NCBI GenBank assembly: GCA_963843805.1
Contig: CAWJLY010000009.1
Location: 310,001-374,000 of the forward strand
Source of the DNA: Ideonella_A sp963843805
Lineage (GTDB): Bacteria; Pseudomonadota; Gammaproteobacteria; Burkholderiales; Burkholderiaceae_C
Length of the DNA stretch: 64,000 bases
Direction: 5' to 3'
Below, piece after piece: positions 16,529-24,892 of the stretch. The notes under the pieces were generated by a model that saw nothing but the letters and a program-made list of their open reading frames with translations, was not told the origin of the DNA and ran no database searches. Within the stretch, counting starts at the first letter, position 1, and every line of letters begins with the position of its first letter. The translations under genes and the position numbers were made by a program.

Positions 16529-16933
16529 ATGGAACTCAGACAGTACATCTATCTCAGCAAGCTTCGAGGCAGTATCGGCGACACCGGGCTGCGGCAAATC
16601 ATGCAACGTTCGCGGGAGAAGAACGTGCAGCGCGATCTTACCGGCGCATTGCTGTTCGATGGCGAATCTTTTGCCCAGCTGATCGAAGGCCGCAGCGACG
16701 ACGTGCTGGCGATCGTCGACGTGATCCGTGGCGATTCGCGGCATGACCATTTCGAGCCCTTGTGCAATATTGCCGGCAGCGATATCGCTCGCCGGTGCGA
16801 CAGCTGGGGCACCGGTTACGTCGATGCCGAGGATATTGACCAACTCAGGTTGTTGGCCGACAACGCGGCTCCGCAGGAACTGCCGATCCTGGAGCGATTC
16901 ATGAAGTTGCTGGCCAAGGCTGACGTGATCTGA
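16529..16933 (+). CDS. BLUF domain blue-light photoreceptor
   Basis: 134 residues, almost entirely one BLUF domain. The key flavin-site residues fall at the classic places: Tyr8 (QYIYLSKL), Asn32 (REKNVQRDLTGALLF) and Gln50 (GESFAQLIEG), with the RH of DSRHDHF further on. FAD bound here changes its hydrogen bonding on blue light. There is no attached output domain, so it must act on a partner protein. It is divergent from a Crp/Fnr-type regulator, a possible partner. A strong hairpin follows 33 bp after the stop. Confidence 0.9.
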   Translation: MELRQYIYLSKLRGSIGDTGLRQIMQRSREKNVQRDLTGALLFDGESFAQLIEGRSDDVLAIVDVIRGDSRHDHFEPLCNIAGSDIARRCDSWGTGYVDAEDIDQLRLLADNAAPQELPILERFMKLLAKADVI

Positions 16934-16957
16934 ACCCAGGCGCCTTCGTTCCACGCC

Positions 16958-16987
16958 AAAAAAACCGGGGGCGCCATCAGCGCCCCC
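16958..16987 (-). terminator. Rho-independent terminator of the csbD-like gene
   Basis: The arms GGGGGCGC (16967-16974) and GCGCCCCC (16980-16987) pair perfectly with a five-base loop. Seven A residues (16958-16964) give a U-run on the minus strand, so it terminates transcription leaving the CsbD gene. It may also slow BLUF transcripts from the other side. Confidence 0.85.
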
Positions 16988-17012
16988 GTCGAGTCGAATC
17001 AGCTGATGCTGA

Positions 17013-17228
17013 TCAATTGAACCATTTGTCGTCGGCCGAGCTGCCCCAGCTGTCAACCTGTTTTTCGGCCTCGTCTTTTGTCACGCCGTAACGTTCCTGG
17101 ATACGGCCAGCCAATTGCTGCCGGTTGCCGGCCGCGACGTCGAGGTCGTCATCGGTCAACTTGCCCCACTGAACCTTGGCCTTGCCTTTGATCTGCTTCC
17201 AATTGCCTTCGATGCGATCCCAGTTCAT
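17013..17228 (-). CDS. CsbD family stress protein
   Basis: 71 residues from ATG 17228. The CsbD pattern covers the whole protein: MNWDRIEGNWKQIKGKAKVQ, WGKLTDDDLDVAAGN and LAGRIQERYGVTKDEAEKQV, ending WFN. CsbD-like proteins are small, soluble, abundant under general stress and of unknown mechanism. The ATG is preceded by GAACGAACATG with GAAAGGAAC upstream as a likely binding site. A perfect terminator follows on this strand. Confidence 0.9.
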   Translation of the reverse strand: MNWDRIEGNWKQIKGKAKVQWGKLTDDDLDVAAGNRQQLAGRIQERYGVTKDEAEKQVDSWGSSADDKWFN

Positions 17229-17555
17229 GTTCGTTCCTTTCAGACTGATTGCCATGCCGGTAGCCACAGACAGCGGACGCCAGCGTAATGGCCGATCTCG
17301 TGATCGGTAAGCCAGCTTAGGGTGGGCGGGGCGCTGGGGAAATCGGATGGCGTCCTTGTATGCCGTAGGACGATCGCACTGGCGAAAAATCGTGGTCCGT
17401 AGGGAGCGTCCTACCGGGCGAGACGCCGCGCGCTGATTGCGCGCCGGGTCGATCTGCGGAATTATTCTTCGGTGTCAATCTCGATCTCGGTAGCTGTCTT
17501 GGCTGCTGCCTTGACCGTTGGCCGTCGCGGCGGCCCAACCCACAGGAGTCAACCG
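17229..17555. other. 327-bp intergenic region with an inverted repeat
   Basis: This gap separates the divergent csbD-like gene and the secreted hypothetical protein, so it must hold both promoters. It contains an inverted repeat, GTAGGACG at 17365-17372 and CGTCCTAC at 17407-17414, 34 bp apart. A shorter copy, GTCCT, lies just before the first arm. No consensus sigma-70 promoter is convincing. I see no coding frame or RNA gene here. Confidence 0.4.
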
Positions 17556-17984
17556 ATGAGCACACTCGATAGCAAGACAAAACGGCTGGTGTTTGGCGTT
17601 TTTGCAGCGACATTTGCACTGGGTGCCCAAGCGGCCGCGTCCGACGGCGACATGTCGACCGCGCAGCAGCGCTACAAGCAGGAACGCGCGGCCTGTCTGG
17701 ATGGCAGCTCACACCAGGATCGTGCGACTTGCCTCAAAGAGGCAACCAACGCGCTGGCCGAGGCGCGCAAGAACCCGACCTCGTCGACCAGCCGTGCCGA
17801 TCGTCGCAGCAACGCGCTGGCGCGCTGCGACAACGTGCCCGAGGCTGACAAGGCCGCCTGTGAACGGCTCGCCTTGGGCAAGGGCAAAGAGTCCGGCAGC
17901 GTTGAAGGTGGTGGCGTCATCAAGGAAACCGTCACGCGCACGGTTGGCCCTCCGATCGTCATCATTCCGGCTCAGCCGAAATAG
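17556..17984 (+). CDS. Secreted hypothetical protein with conserved cysteines
   Basis: 142 residues from ATG 17556, behind AGGAG. The signal peptide (LVFGVFAATFALGAQA, cut near residue 26) is clear, so it is periplasmic. The mature protein has four cysteines in two pairs (ERAACLDG with ATCLKE, then ALARCDN with AACERL) that may form disulfides, and a repeated motif of QDRATCLKEA/ADKAACERLA type. Similar small proteins are common in Burkholderiales but have no known function. The tail ends in a stretch of Val, Ile and Pro. Confidence 0.65.
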   Translation: MSTLDSKTKRLVFGVFAATFALGAQAAASDGDMSTAQQRYKQERAACLDGSSHQDRATCLKEATNALAEARKNPTSSTSRADRRSNALARCDNVPEADKAACERLALGKGKESGSVEGGGVIKETVTRTVGPPIVIIPAQPK

Positions 17985-18053
17985 GCAAGCAAGGCAACCT
18001 CAGCTTCGATCTTGTCGGAGCCGAGGTTTTGCAGGGTCCCACTGCGTCCAGAG

Positions 18054-18797
18054 TCAGCTGTGGCGAGCTGACTGAGACGCCTGTTCGGATTCGATCGTCG
18101 ACTTCAATTTTTGCAGCGCGCGGCGCATCCAGCTCTTGACGGAGCCGAGCGGTGCATCCAGACGCAAGGCAATGTCGGCGTGAGTGCAACCGTCGCGAAA
18201 CGCCATTACCAGCACTTGCCGCTGCATGGCTCCCAAACCAGCCAGCAATTGGTCGAATCGGCGCTGGTTCTGTTCATTTTCCAGCCATTCATCCGGACGT
18301 GGCGAATCGTCGACTGCCGCCGGTTCGGCGTCGGTCTCGCCCTGGACGGACTCTCGCGCGCGGTACACACCTGACGAATGTTCGTGCGCGCGCCGCGCTG
18401 CACCGCGGCGCAGGTGATCGATCGCATGGTTGCGGGCGACTCGCATCATCCACGTCAAGGCTTGCGAACGTGCCGGGTCATAGGCCGTCGCGCCGCCCCA
18501 GATTTTCAAATAGATTTCCTGCAGAACCTCTTCGGCTTCGCTTCTCACCCAGATCGACCGTCTGACGGTGGCAAAAAGCCGCGCGCTTGTCATCTGGTAA
18601 AGCCGCTCGAACGCGACTCGGTCGCCCAGCGCCGTCGACATCAAGAGATGATCGCAGTCGACGACGGATGCGCCTGGCTTGGTTTCATGATCCGGCTGCT
18701 TGTCAGGATCTGCTCGATCCTCAGCTGCTCTGATTGGTGGCCTCTGGGGTATCGGGCTCGGCGAGCGCCGGGCCGCTTGTTCGACTTGGAGGACCAT
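18054..18797 (-). CDS. ECF-type RNA polymerase sigma factor
   Basis: 247 residues from ATG 18797; a GTG lies one codon earlier, and AAAGG upstream fits either. Region 2 runs from about residue 62 (VAFERLYQMTSARLFATVRR, EEVLQEIYLKIW, LTWMMRVARNHAIDHLRR) and region 4 from about residue 180 (LGAMQRQVLVMAFRDG, THADIALRLDAPLGSVKSWM). It looks like the SigK/RpoE class. The first 50 residues are a disordered proline- and arginine-rich extension. No anti-sigma gene follows: the next minus-strand gene is far off and the neighbour is an opposing secreted protein. So its control is unknown. Confidence 0.88.
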   Translation of the reverse strand: MVLQVEQAARRSPSPIPQRPPIRAAEDRADPDKQPDHETKPGASVVDCDHLLMSTALGDRVAFERLYQMTSARLFATVRRSIWVRSEAEEVLQEIYLKIWGGATAYDPARSQALTWMMRVARNHAIDHLRRGAARRAHEHSSGVYRARESVQGETDAEPAAVDDSPRPDEWLENEQNQRRFDQLLAGLGAMQRQVLVMAFRDGCTHADIALRLDAPLGSVKSWMRRALQKLKSTIESEQASQSARHS

Positions 18798-19124
18798 CAC
18801 AACCCTTTACTGCTACTGACGCTGTGTCAGCAGTTGTAAAGGCGGATACGTGAATTGCCTGTAGGTTCAAACGTCCGACGTGTGTCAGACATTACTGACA
18901 GCGACCAGCGAGGCTTTTCGAGCGAATGCGGCACATGGCCGGGCTCCTATTGCCATCGAAAAAGGCACGTCAAGTCCGATCTCACGACCTCCAGCCGAGC
19001 GCTCCGTTCGCGGCAAAAAATCGGCGTGACCTTCCGCATTCGAGGCCGTCAAGGCAGGGCGCGGATCAGGATCGATGAAGACGGTGCGGCCGGCGTCGCG
19101 AAACAGCCCCCAACGATTGCCAAT
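18798..19124. promoter_or_regulatory. 327-bp region upstream of the sigma factor gene with two related inverted repeats
   Basis: No gene is visible here. Two related palindromes are: CTGAC-N5-GTCAG at 18816-18830, and TGTCAG-N6-CTGACA at 18883-18900, both built on the same CTGAC/GTCAG arm. The first lies about 20 bp upstream of the sigma factor start, so one regulator could bind both and control it. The remaining sequence, to the end of the acyl-CoA dehydrogenase gene, holds nothing I recognise. Confidence 0.4.
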
Positions 19125-20375
19125 TCAATGGGCCGGCGATGCCATTGCCTTGACAGCTGCCGCGCGTTTGCCGAGTTCGATTTTTGCAATCGCATTGCGG
19201 TGCACTTCGTCTGGGCCATCGACGATGCGCACCGTTCGCTGGTGCGCATAGGCTTCGGCAAGCCAGAAATCCTGGCTGACACCTGCACCACCATGCGCCT
19301 GGATGGCCCAATCGACGATCTTGCAAGACATGTTGGGCGCCACCACCTTGATCATCGCGATTTCGGCGCGGGCGGCCTTGTTGCCGGCCACGTCCATCCG
19401 GTGGGCGGCGTTCAACGTCAGCAGCCGCGCCTGATCGATCATGCAGCGCGATTCGGCAATGCGTTCGTGCCAGATCGATTGTTCTGCCAGCGGCTTGCCA
19501 AAGGCCACCCGCTGTTGCAGGCGATCAATCATCATCTCGAGCGCGCGTTCGGCCGCACCGATCGACCGCATGCAATGGTGAATCCGGCCCGGGCCGAGTC
19601 GGCCTTGGGCAATCTCGAAGCCACGGCCCTCGCCGAGCAGGATATTGGCGACCGGCACCCGAACATTGTCGAGCGCCACCTCCATGTGGCCATGTGGAGC
19701 ATCGTCGTAGCCGAAGACGCTGATCGGCCGCACGATGGTGACGCCCTGGTGATCGCGCGGCACCAGCACCATCGATTGCTGCGAATGGCGCGGCGCATCG
19801 AAATCGGTCTTGCCCATCACGATGAAGATCGCGCAATGAGGGCTGCCTGCGCCCGAGCTGAACCACTTGCGGCCGTTGATCACGTACTCATCGCCGTCGC
19901 GCTTGATGCTGCACTGGATATTGGTGGCGTCCGACGATGCCACCGCCGGCTCGGTCATCAGGAATGCCGATCGGATCTTGCCGTCGAGCAGCGGCTGCAG
20001 CCAGCGCTCCTTGTGGGCATCGGTGCCGTAACGCTCGATGGTTTCCATGTTGCCGGTGTCCGGCGCCGAGCAGTTGAAGACTTCGCCCGACCAGTGCACC
20101 CGGCCCATCACCTCGCACAGTGGCGCGTAATCCAGATTCGAGATGCCGCCCTGGCCTTTGTAGGAATGCGGCAAAAACATGTTCCACAAGCCCACCTCGC
20201 GTGCCTGGACCTTCAACTCCTCGACCAGCGGAACCACCTGCCACGGATTGCCGGCACGGCGAAACTCGTTCATCTCGTGGTGATAACGGGACTCGTTCGG
20301 ATAGATGTGACGCTCGAAGAACTCGCCCAGGCGGTCCAGCAGGTCCTGAGTCTTGGCAGAAGGTTCGTTGAACAT
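19125..20375 (-). CDS. Acyl-CoA dehydrogenase family protein (ACAD10/11-like)
   Basis: 416 residues from ATG 20375. The fold runs through LNMF-type N-terminal helices (FEEFFERHIYPNE-like), the beta domain with MTEPAVASSDATNIQCSI and INGRKWFSSGAGS, and the C-terminal helices with GPGRIHHCMRSIGAAERALE, QAHGGAGVSQDFWLAE and RTVRIVDGPDEVHR. FAD-dependent oxidation of an acyl-CoA to the enoyl-CoA is expected. The motifs fit the ACAD10/11-like bacterial clade rather than the short-chain enzymes. No electron-transfer flavoprotein or thiolase gene is adjacent, so the substrate is unknown. Confidence 0.9.
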   Translation of the reverse strand: MFNEPSAKTQDLLDRLGEFFERHIYPNESRYHHEMNEFRRAGNPWQVVPLVEELKVQAREVGLWNMFLPHSYKGQGGISNLDYAPLCEVMGRVHWSGEVFNCSAPDTGNMETIERYGTDAHKERWLQPLLDGKIRSAFLMTEPAVASSDATNIQCSIKRDGDEYVINGRKWFSSGAGSPHCAIFIVMGKTDFDAPRHSQQSMVLVPRDHQGVTIVRPISVFGYDDAPHGHMEVALDNVRVPVANILLGEGRGFEIAQGRLGPGRIHHCMRSIGAAERALEMMIDRLQQRVAFGKPLAEQSIWHERIAESRCMIDQARLLTLNAAHRMDVAGNKAARAEIAMIKVVAPNMSCKIVDWAIQAHGGAGVSQDFWLAEAYAHQRTVRIVDGPDEVHRNAIAKIELGKRAAAVKAMASPAH

Positions 20376-20507
20376 GACGCTTTTCCCCTCGGGTGCAAAG
20401 GCTGTTTGCGGCTGGCTGCCGCATGGGGCTATTGAACCACTTCGGCGCAGGGCTGGAGGTCGCCAATGTGACTGGAGCTTGATCGTCCAACTGCCGGATA
20501 GAAACAA

Positions 20508-20541
20508 AAAACCCGCACCAGCTGGCGCGGGTGCGGGTTTT
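20508..20541 (-). terminator. Rho-independent terminator after tRNA-Met
   Basis: A perfect 12-bp stem, AAAACCCGCACC (20508-20519) with GGTGCGGGTTTT (20530-20541), with a ten-base loop. Both flanks are A/T-rich, so it can work in both directions. It lies 8 bp past the CCA end of tRNA-Met and separates it from the acyl-CoA dehydrogenase gene. Confidence 0.85.
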
Positions 20542-20548
20542 GGCGATT

Positions 20549-20625
<77 letters not shown>

Positions 20626-20728
20626 TCAAGCCCAAGATTATAGCGTGGCGCGCTGGTCGGCCTGTCCGCAAAGCCAGCGGCGATCGACATCGGCTTCGAT
20701 CGTTTCGGCAACGCCTTGGTACTTCCCG

Positions 20729-22219
20729 ATGTTCAGTTTTTTCAAGCGCAAACCGCCCCCAGCCGAGACCCAGGCTGAACCCGTCGCGCCGCCACCGGCG
20801 GCCAACCCAAGCTCCGAGGAATCGGCGCTGATGGCGATTTTGCTGGCGCCTGCCGACGAGGCGCCGGCTGCGATCATTCAGTCGCAGCAGGCGACGGTGG
20901 TATCGGAGCCGGCAGTGGCGGTGCCGCCGCCGGCGGTACCCGTCTTGCCGGTGCCAGTCTTGCCTGCGCCGCCGTCCAGTCTGACCGATTCACCCTTGGC
21001 TGCGCCGCCAGCCAGCCCGGCCGTTCCTGCCGTTGCGCCACCGCCTGTTGCCGTCTCGCCTGCATCGGCTTTGCCGACCCAGTCGAAGTTGCCGCCAGGC
21101 GCACAGCCGTCATCCGCGCCTGGGCCGAGATCGCTGCCGCCTGCACGGGTCGCGACTGTCGCGGCCGCCCCGGCGCTGATCTTTCCGCCCGCACCGCAAG
21201 TGCCTGCCACCTTGGCGACAACGGCCGAAGTCGCCGAGCGCCAGCGTTGGCAGGACCGCCTGCGTGGCGGGCTGCGCCGCACCGGGTCGGCGATCACGAC
21301 CGTTTTCACCGGCACGCGGATCGACGAGACGCTGTACGAGGAACTCGAAGCCGCGCTGCTGATGGCCGACAGCGGTGTCAAGGCGACCCAGTTCTTGCTC
21401 GATGATTTACGCCGACGGGTCAAGGAGGTCAAGGCCACTGATCCAGCACGAGTCAAGGTTCTGCTGGCCGATGCAATTGCCGATCTGCTGCGTCCGCTGG
21501 AGCAATCGCTGGTGGTCGGCCGGTTCTCGCCCACGGTGATGATGGTGGTGGGCGTCAATGGGGCCGGCAAGACGACCAGCATCGGCAAACTGACGCGTTA
21601 TCTGGCCGATCATCAGCAGAAGGTCTTGCTGGCGGCTGCCGATACCTTTCGCGCGGCGGCGCGCGAGCAACTGGCGGTCTGGGCCGAGCGCTCGGACGCC
21701 CATGCTGCGTCGGGTGCGCGCTCGGCTGGCGAGGTGGCGCCTGCGGCAGTCGAATTTGTCAGCCAGGCGGGCGGTGATCCGGCGTCGGTCAGTTTTGACG
21801 CGGTGGTAGCCGGACGGGCTCGTGGCAGCGATGTGGTGATTGCCGATACGGCGGGCCGATTGCCGACCCAGCTCCACCTGATGGAAGAGCTGAAGAAGAT
21901 CAAACGGGTGATCACCAAGGCACAGGCCGATGCGCCACACGAGGTTCTGCTGGTGATCGACGGCAATACCGGACAAAACGCGCTGAACCAGGTCAAGGCC
22001 TTCGATGAGGCGCTGCAGCTGACCGGGTTGATCATCACCAAGCTCGACGGCACGGCCAAGGGAGGCGTGCTGGCTGCGATTGCCTTGTGGGCGCGTGAAC
22101 GGGCTGCCGCCACCAAAGGAGTCGGGACCTTGCCGGTCTATTTCATCGGCATTGGTGAGCAGCTGGAAGATCTGCAGACGTTCAAGGCGCGCGAGTTTGC
22201 GCAGGCGCTACTGGGTTGA
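20729..22219 (+). CDS. ftsY: Signal recognition particle receptor FtsY
   Basis: 496 residues. A long Pro/Ala/Val-rich N-terminal segment (about 170 residues, low complexity) precedes the NG domain. G1 is VGVNGAGKTTSIGKL, then ADTFRAAAREQL, the DTAGR motif, TKLDGTAKGG, and the C-terminal YFIGIGEQLEDLQTF. FtsY docks SRP-ribosome complexes at the membrane and hydrolyses GTP with Ffh. An insertion of roughly 18 residues (SGARSAGEVAPAA region) lies between the WAER and EFVSQAGGDPASV motifs, where homologues are continuous. The start ATG 20729 gives the usual basic MFSFFKRK. Confidence 0.94.
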   Translation: MFSFFKRKPPPAETQAEPVAPPPAANPSSEESALMAILLAPADEAPAAIIQSQQATVVSEPAVAVPPPAVPVLPVPVLPAPPSSLTDSPLAAPPASPAVPAVAPPPVAVSPASALPTQSKLPPGAQPSSAPGPRSLPPARVATVAAAPALIFPPAPQVPATLATTAEVAERQRWQDRLRGGLRRTGSAITTVFTGTRIDETLYEELEAALLMADSGVKATQFLLDDLRRRVKEVKATDPARVKVLLADAIADLLRPLEQSLVVGRFSPTVMMVVGVNGAGKTTSIGKLTRYLADHQQKVLLAAADTFRAAAREQLAVWAERSDAHAASGARSAGEVAPAAVEFVSQAGGDPASVSFDAVVAGRARGSDVVIADTAGRLPTQLHLMEELKKIKRVITKAQADAPHEVLLVIDGNTGQNALNQVKAFDEALQLTGLIITKLDGTAKGGVLAAIALWARERAAATKGVGTLPVYFIGIGEQLEDLQTFKAREFAQALLG

Positions 22220-22331
22220 TTTGCGCACGGCCTGGTTTGCAGGAGCGTTTCGGCCGCGATTCGGGCTTTGCGCGACTTCACAAAAGCGCGGCTGAAGCTG
22301 CGACGAAAGCGGCAGCACGCAGCGGAGTCTT

Positions 22332-23723
22332 TCAGCGGAAGCCGCCCCCCGGGCCGCCCATGCCTTTCATGCCCGGCATGCCACCCATGCGTTTCATCAT
22401 CTTGGCCAGCCCGCCGCCCTTCATCTTCTTCATCATGTCGCGCATCTGCTCGAACTGATTGAGCAGGCGGTTGACTTCCTGCACATGAACCCCCGCGCCG
22501 TTGGCGATGCGGCGTTTGCGGGTGGCTTTGAGCAGTTCGGGTTTGCGGCGTTCCTGCGGCGTCATCGAGCAGATGATGCCTTCCATGCGGCGCACGTCGC
22601 GCTCGGCGCGGTCCATGTCGCCCTGGCCCAGTTTGCCGGCCTTGGCGCTGAGCTGGCTCGGCAACTTGTCCATCAGACCGGACAGGCCGCCCATGTTCTT
22701 CATCTGCGAGATCTGCGACAGAAAGTCGTTGAGGTCGAAGCTGTCGCCGGACTTGACCTTGTCGGCCAGCTTTTGCGCCGCCTTCATGTCGACGCCGGCC
22801 GTCACCTGCTCGACCAGCGCGACGATATCGCCCATGCCGAGGATTCGCCCGGCGTGGCGCTCGGCGTCGAAGACCTCGAGGCCGTCGATCTTTTCGCTGG
22901 TGCCGGCAAACTTGATCGGCGCGCCGGTGATCTGGCGCACCGACATCGCGGCGCCGCCGCGTGAGTCGCCGTCCATCTTGGTCAGCACGATGCCGGTCAG
23001 CGGCAGCGCTTCGCGGAAAGCCTTGGCGGTATTGATTGCGTCCTGGCCCTGCATCGCATCGACGACAAACAGCGTCTCGATCGGTTTGACGGCGGCGTGC
23101 AGCGCCTTGATCTCGGCCATCATCGCCTCATCGATCGCCAGCCGACCAGCGGTATCGACGAGCAGCACATCGATATAGTGCTTGCGCGCATAGTCGAGCG
23201 CGGCCAGGGCGATCTGCACCGGCTGATCATCCTTGCTGGAAGGGAACCATTCGGCGCCGGCCTGCTTGCTGACCAGCTTCAATTGCTCGATGGCGGCAGG
23301 CCGGTAGACGTCGGCCGACACAGTCAGCACCTTCTTCTTGCGCTTCTCGATCAGGTGCTTGGCCAGCTTGGCGGTGGTGGTTGTCTTGCCCGCGCCTTGC
23401 AGACCGGCCATCAGGATCACCGCCGGCGGCTGCGCTGCCAGGTTGATATCGGCAACCCCTTCGCCCATCGTCGCCGCCAGTTCGCGGTTGACGATCGAGA
23501 CCAGCATCTGGCCCGGGTTCAACGAGCCGACCACTTCAGCGCCGAGCGCTTTTTCCTTGACCCTGGCGATGAAATCGCGCACCACCGGCAACGCGACATC
23601 GGCCTCGAGCAGCGCCATGCGCACCTCGCGCATCATTTCCTGCACGTTGTCTTCGGTGATGCGGGCCTGCCCGCGCATGGTCTTTACCAGGCGTGTCAGG
23701 CGGTCGGTCAGTGTGGAGGCCAT
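22332..23723 (-). CDS. ffh: Signal recognition particle protein Ffh
   Basis: 463 residues from ATG 23723. The N domain (LTDRLTRLVKTMRGQARITE) and G domain (GLQGAGKTTTTAKLAKHL, DTAGRLAIDE, TKMDGDSRGGAAMSV, GTSEKIDGLEVFDAERHAGR) are intact. The methionine-rich M domain follows (GIICSMTPQER, FEQMRDMMKKMKGGG, MGGMPGMKGMGG). It binds 4.5S RNA and signal peptides and delivers ribosomes to FtsY, encoded convergently 112 bp away. It diverges from the YpjD-like gene across 47 bp. Confidence 0.97.
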   Translation of the reverse strand: MASTLTDRLTRLVKTMRGQARITEDNVQEMMREVRMALLEADVALPVVRDFIARVKEKALGAEVVGSLNPGQMLVSIVNRELAATMGEGVADINLAAQPPAVILMAGLQGAGKTTTTAKLAKHLIEKRKKKVLTVSADVYRPAAIEQLKLVSKQAGAEWFPSSKDDQPVQIALAALDYARKHYIDVLLVDTAGRLAIDEAMMAEIKALHAAVKPIETLFVVDAMQGQDAINTAKAFREALPLTGIVLTKMDGDSRGGAAMSVRQITGAPIKFAGTSEKIDGLEVFDAERHAGRILGMGDIVALVEQVTAGVDMKAAQKLADKVKSGDSFDLNDFLSQISQMKNMGGLSGLMDKLPSQLSAKAGKLGQGDMDRAERDVRRMEGIICSMTPQERRKPELLKATRKRRIANGAGVHVQEVNRLLNQFEQMRDMMKKMKGGGLAKMMKRMGGMPGMKGMGGPGGGFR

Positions 23724-23770
23724 GGAAATTCGGCAATGTTGCGAGAGGAGCGCGAAAGTACACTCGTCGC

Positions 23771-24610
23771 ATGAGTTTATCGTTCGCTGCCGGTGCTGAC
23801 ACCGGGTCGGTTTTCGGCTTGTCGATGTTCGCCTTGCTGAGCATCGCCACTGCGCTCGCCCTGCTCGCCTACCTGTTGGCGGCGACGCTTTCGGGGGACC
23901 GCCAGCAATCGCTGCGTGGCGCACTGGTTTTTGGCTGGCTGATGCATGCCGCAGCCATCGTTGTCGATATCACCGGGCTCGGCCTCGCCGAGCGTGGTCC
24001 GCGCTTCGGTTTTGCGCCCGCGCTGTCGGTCACCGTCTGGCTGGTGCTGGCGGTGTATCTGATCGAAAGCCGCTTTCTGCCGTTGCACGGGCCACGCCGG
24101 GTGCTGGCCTGGCTCGGCGTCGCGGCAGTCCTGCTGGCCTGGCTGTTTCCCGGTGAGTTGCATCGTGCCGTCGCGTCGCGATGGGCACCGCTGCATTGGC
24201 TGCTCGGGATTGCGTCGTACGGTCTTTTCGGCGCTGCGGTTCTGCACGCCACGCTGCTCAATCGGGCTGACCGGCAGATGCGGCTCAAACTGCGCAAGCC
24301 CGATCCGCCGCCGCTGGGCCTGCCGTTGCTCCGTCTCGAACGCCTGACCTTCCGCTTCGTCGAAGCGGGTTTTGTCTGTCTGACTGCCGCAGTCGCATTG
24401 GGCTGGATTTTTGCAAACCCGTGGCGCTGGGATCACAAGGCCGTTTTTTCAGTCTTGGGCTGGCTGGTATTTGCCGGGTTGCTGGCGGGCCGGCGGGCGT
24501 TCGGCTGGCGGGGGCCGAATGCGACGATCTGGCTGTATGTCGGTGCGGTGCTGCTGCTGCTGGCTTATGTCGGCTCGCGCTTTGTGCTCGAAGTCCTGCT
24601 GCGGCGGTAA
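23771..24610 (+). CDS. YpjD/CcsA-like cytochrome c assembly membrane protein
   Basis: 279 residues, eight hydrophobic helices. The family motif is seen late in the protein: HWLLGIASYGLFGAAVLHA, then GFVCLTAAVALGWIF, NPWRWDHKAVFSVLGWLVF, and the last helix YVGAVLLLLAYVGSRFVLEVL. It belongs to the CcsA/CcmC-type membrane protein superfamily and is the gene annotated ypjD beside ffh in many proteobacteria. Its exact role is unknown; a metal or haem link is inferred from the superfamily. Confidence 0.85.
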   Translation: MSLSFAAGADTGSVFGLSMFALLSIATALALLAYLLAATLSGDRQQSLRGALVFGWLMHAAAIVVDITGLGLAERGPRFGFAPALSVTVWLVLAVYLIESRFLPLHGPRRVLAWLGVAAVLLAWLFPGELHRAVASRWAPLHWLLGIASYGLFGAAVLHATLLNRADRQMRLKLRKPDPPPLGLPLLRLERLTFRFVEAGFVCLTAAVALGWIFANPWRWDHKAVFSVLGWLVFAGLLAGRRAFGWRGPNATIWLYVGAVLLLLAYVGSRFVLEVLLRR

Positions 24611-24637
24611 AGCGGCCGAAACCGTGATGTGGATGTC

Positions 24638-24892
24638 ATGAGATACCTGCTGCTGATTCTGTTCATCGTGCTGGTCATTTTCGCCACCCGGGCCCTGCGC
24701 CAGTCGGGCAAGCGCGATGACGTGGCCGCCCCAGACGAGCCGCCGCGCGACAAGCACACCGAGACCATCATGTTGGCTTGTGCCCAGTGCGGCCTGCACC
24801 TGCCGCGCAATGAGGCTTTGCCGGGCCGCGGTGGTGTCTACTGCAGCGAGGCGCATCGCGCTCTTGCCGAGGCGCGTGATGGCGAGCACTGA
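24638..24892 (+). CDS. PP0621 family small zinc-ribbon membrane protein
   Basis: 84 residues. The first helix (MRYLLLILFIVLVIFATRAL) anchors the protein. The C-terminal half has a zinc-binding pattern CAQCGLHLP...YCSEAH, with two CxxC-like pairs. This matches the PP0621 family found between ypjD and pilS in many proteobacteria. Function unknown. The stop overlaps the first codons of the sensor kinase gene by 14 bp, which suggests co-translation. Confidence 0.84.
   Translation: MRYLLLILFIVLVIFATRALRQSGKRDDVAAPDEPPRDKHTETIMLACAQCGLHLPRNEALPGRGGVYCSEAHRALAEARDGEH

Noticed and set aside
18855..20435. 526-residue open frame antisense to the acyl-CoA dehydrogenase gene
   Set aside because: The minus strand carries a complete enzyme; the plus product has no recognisable domain.
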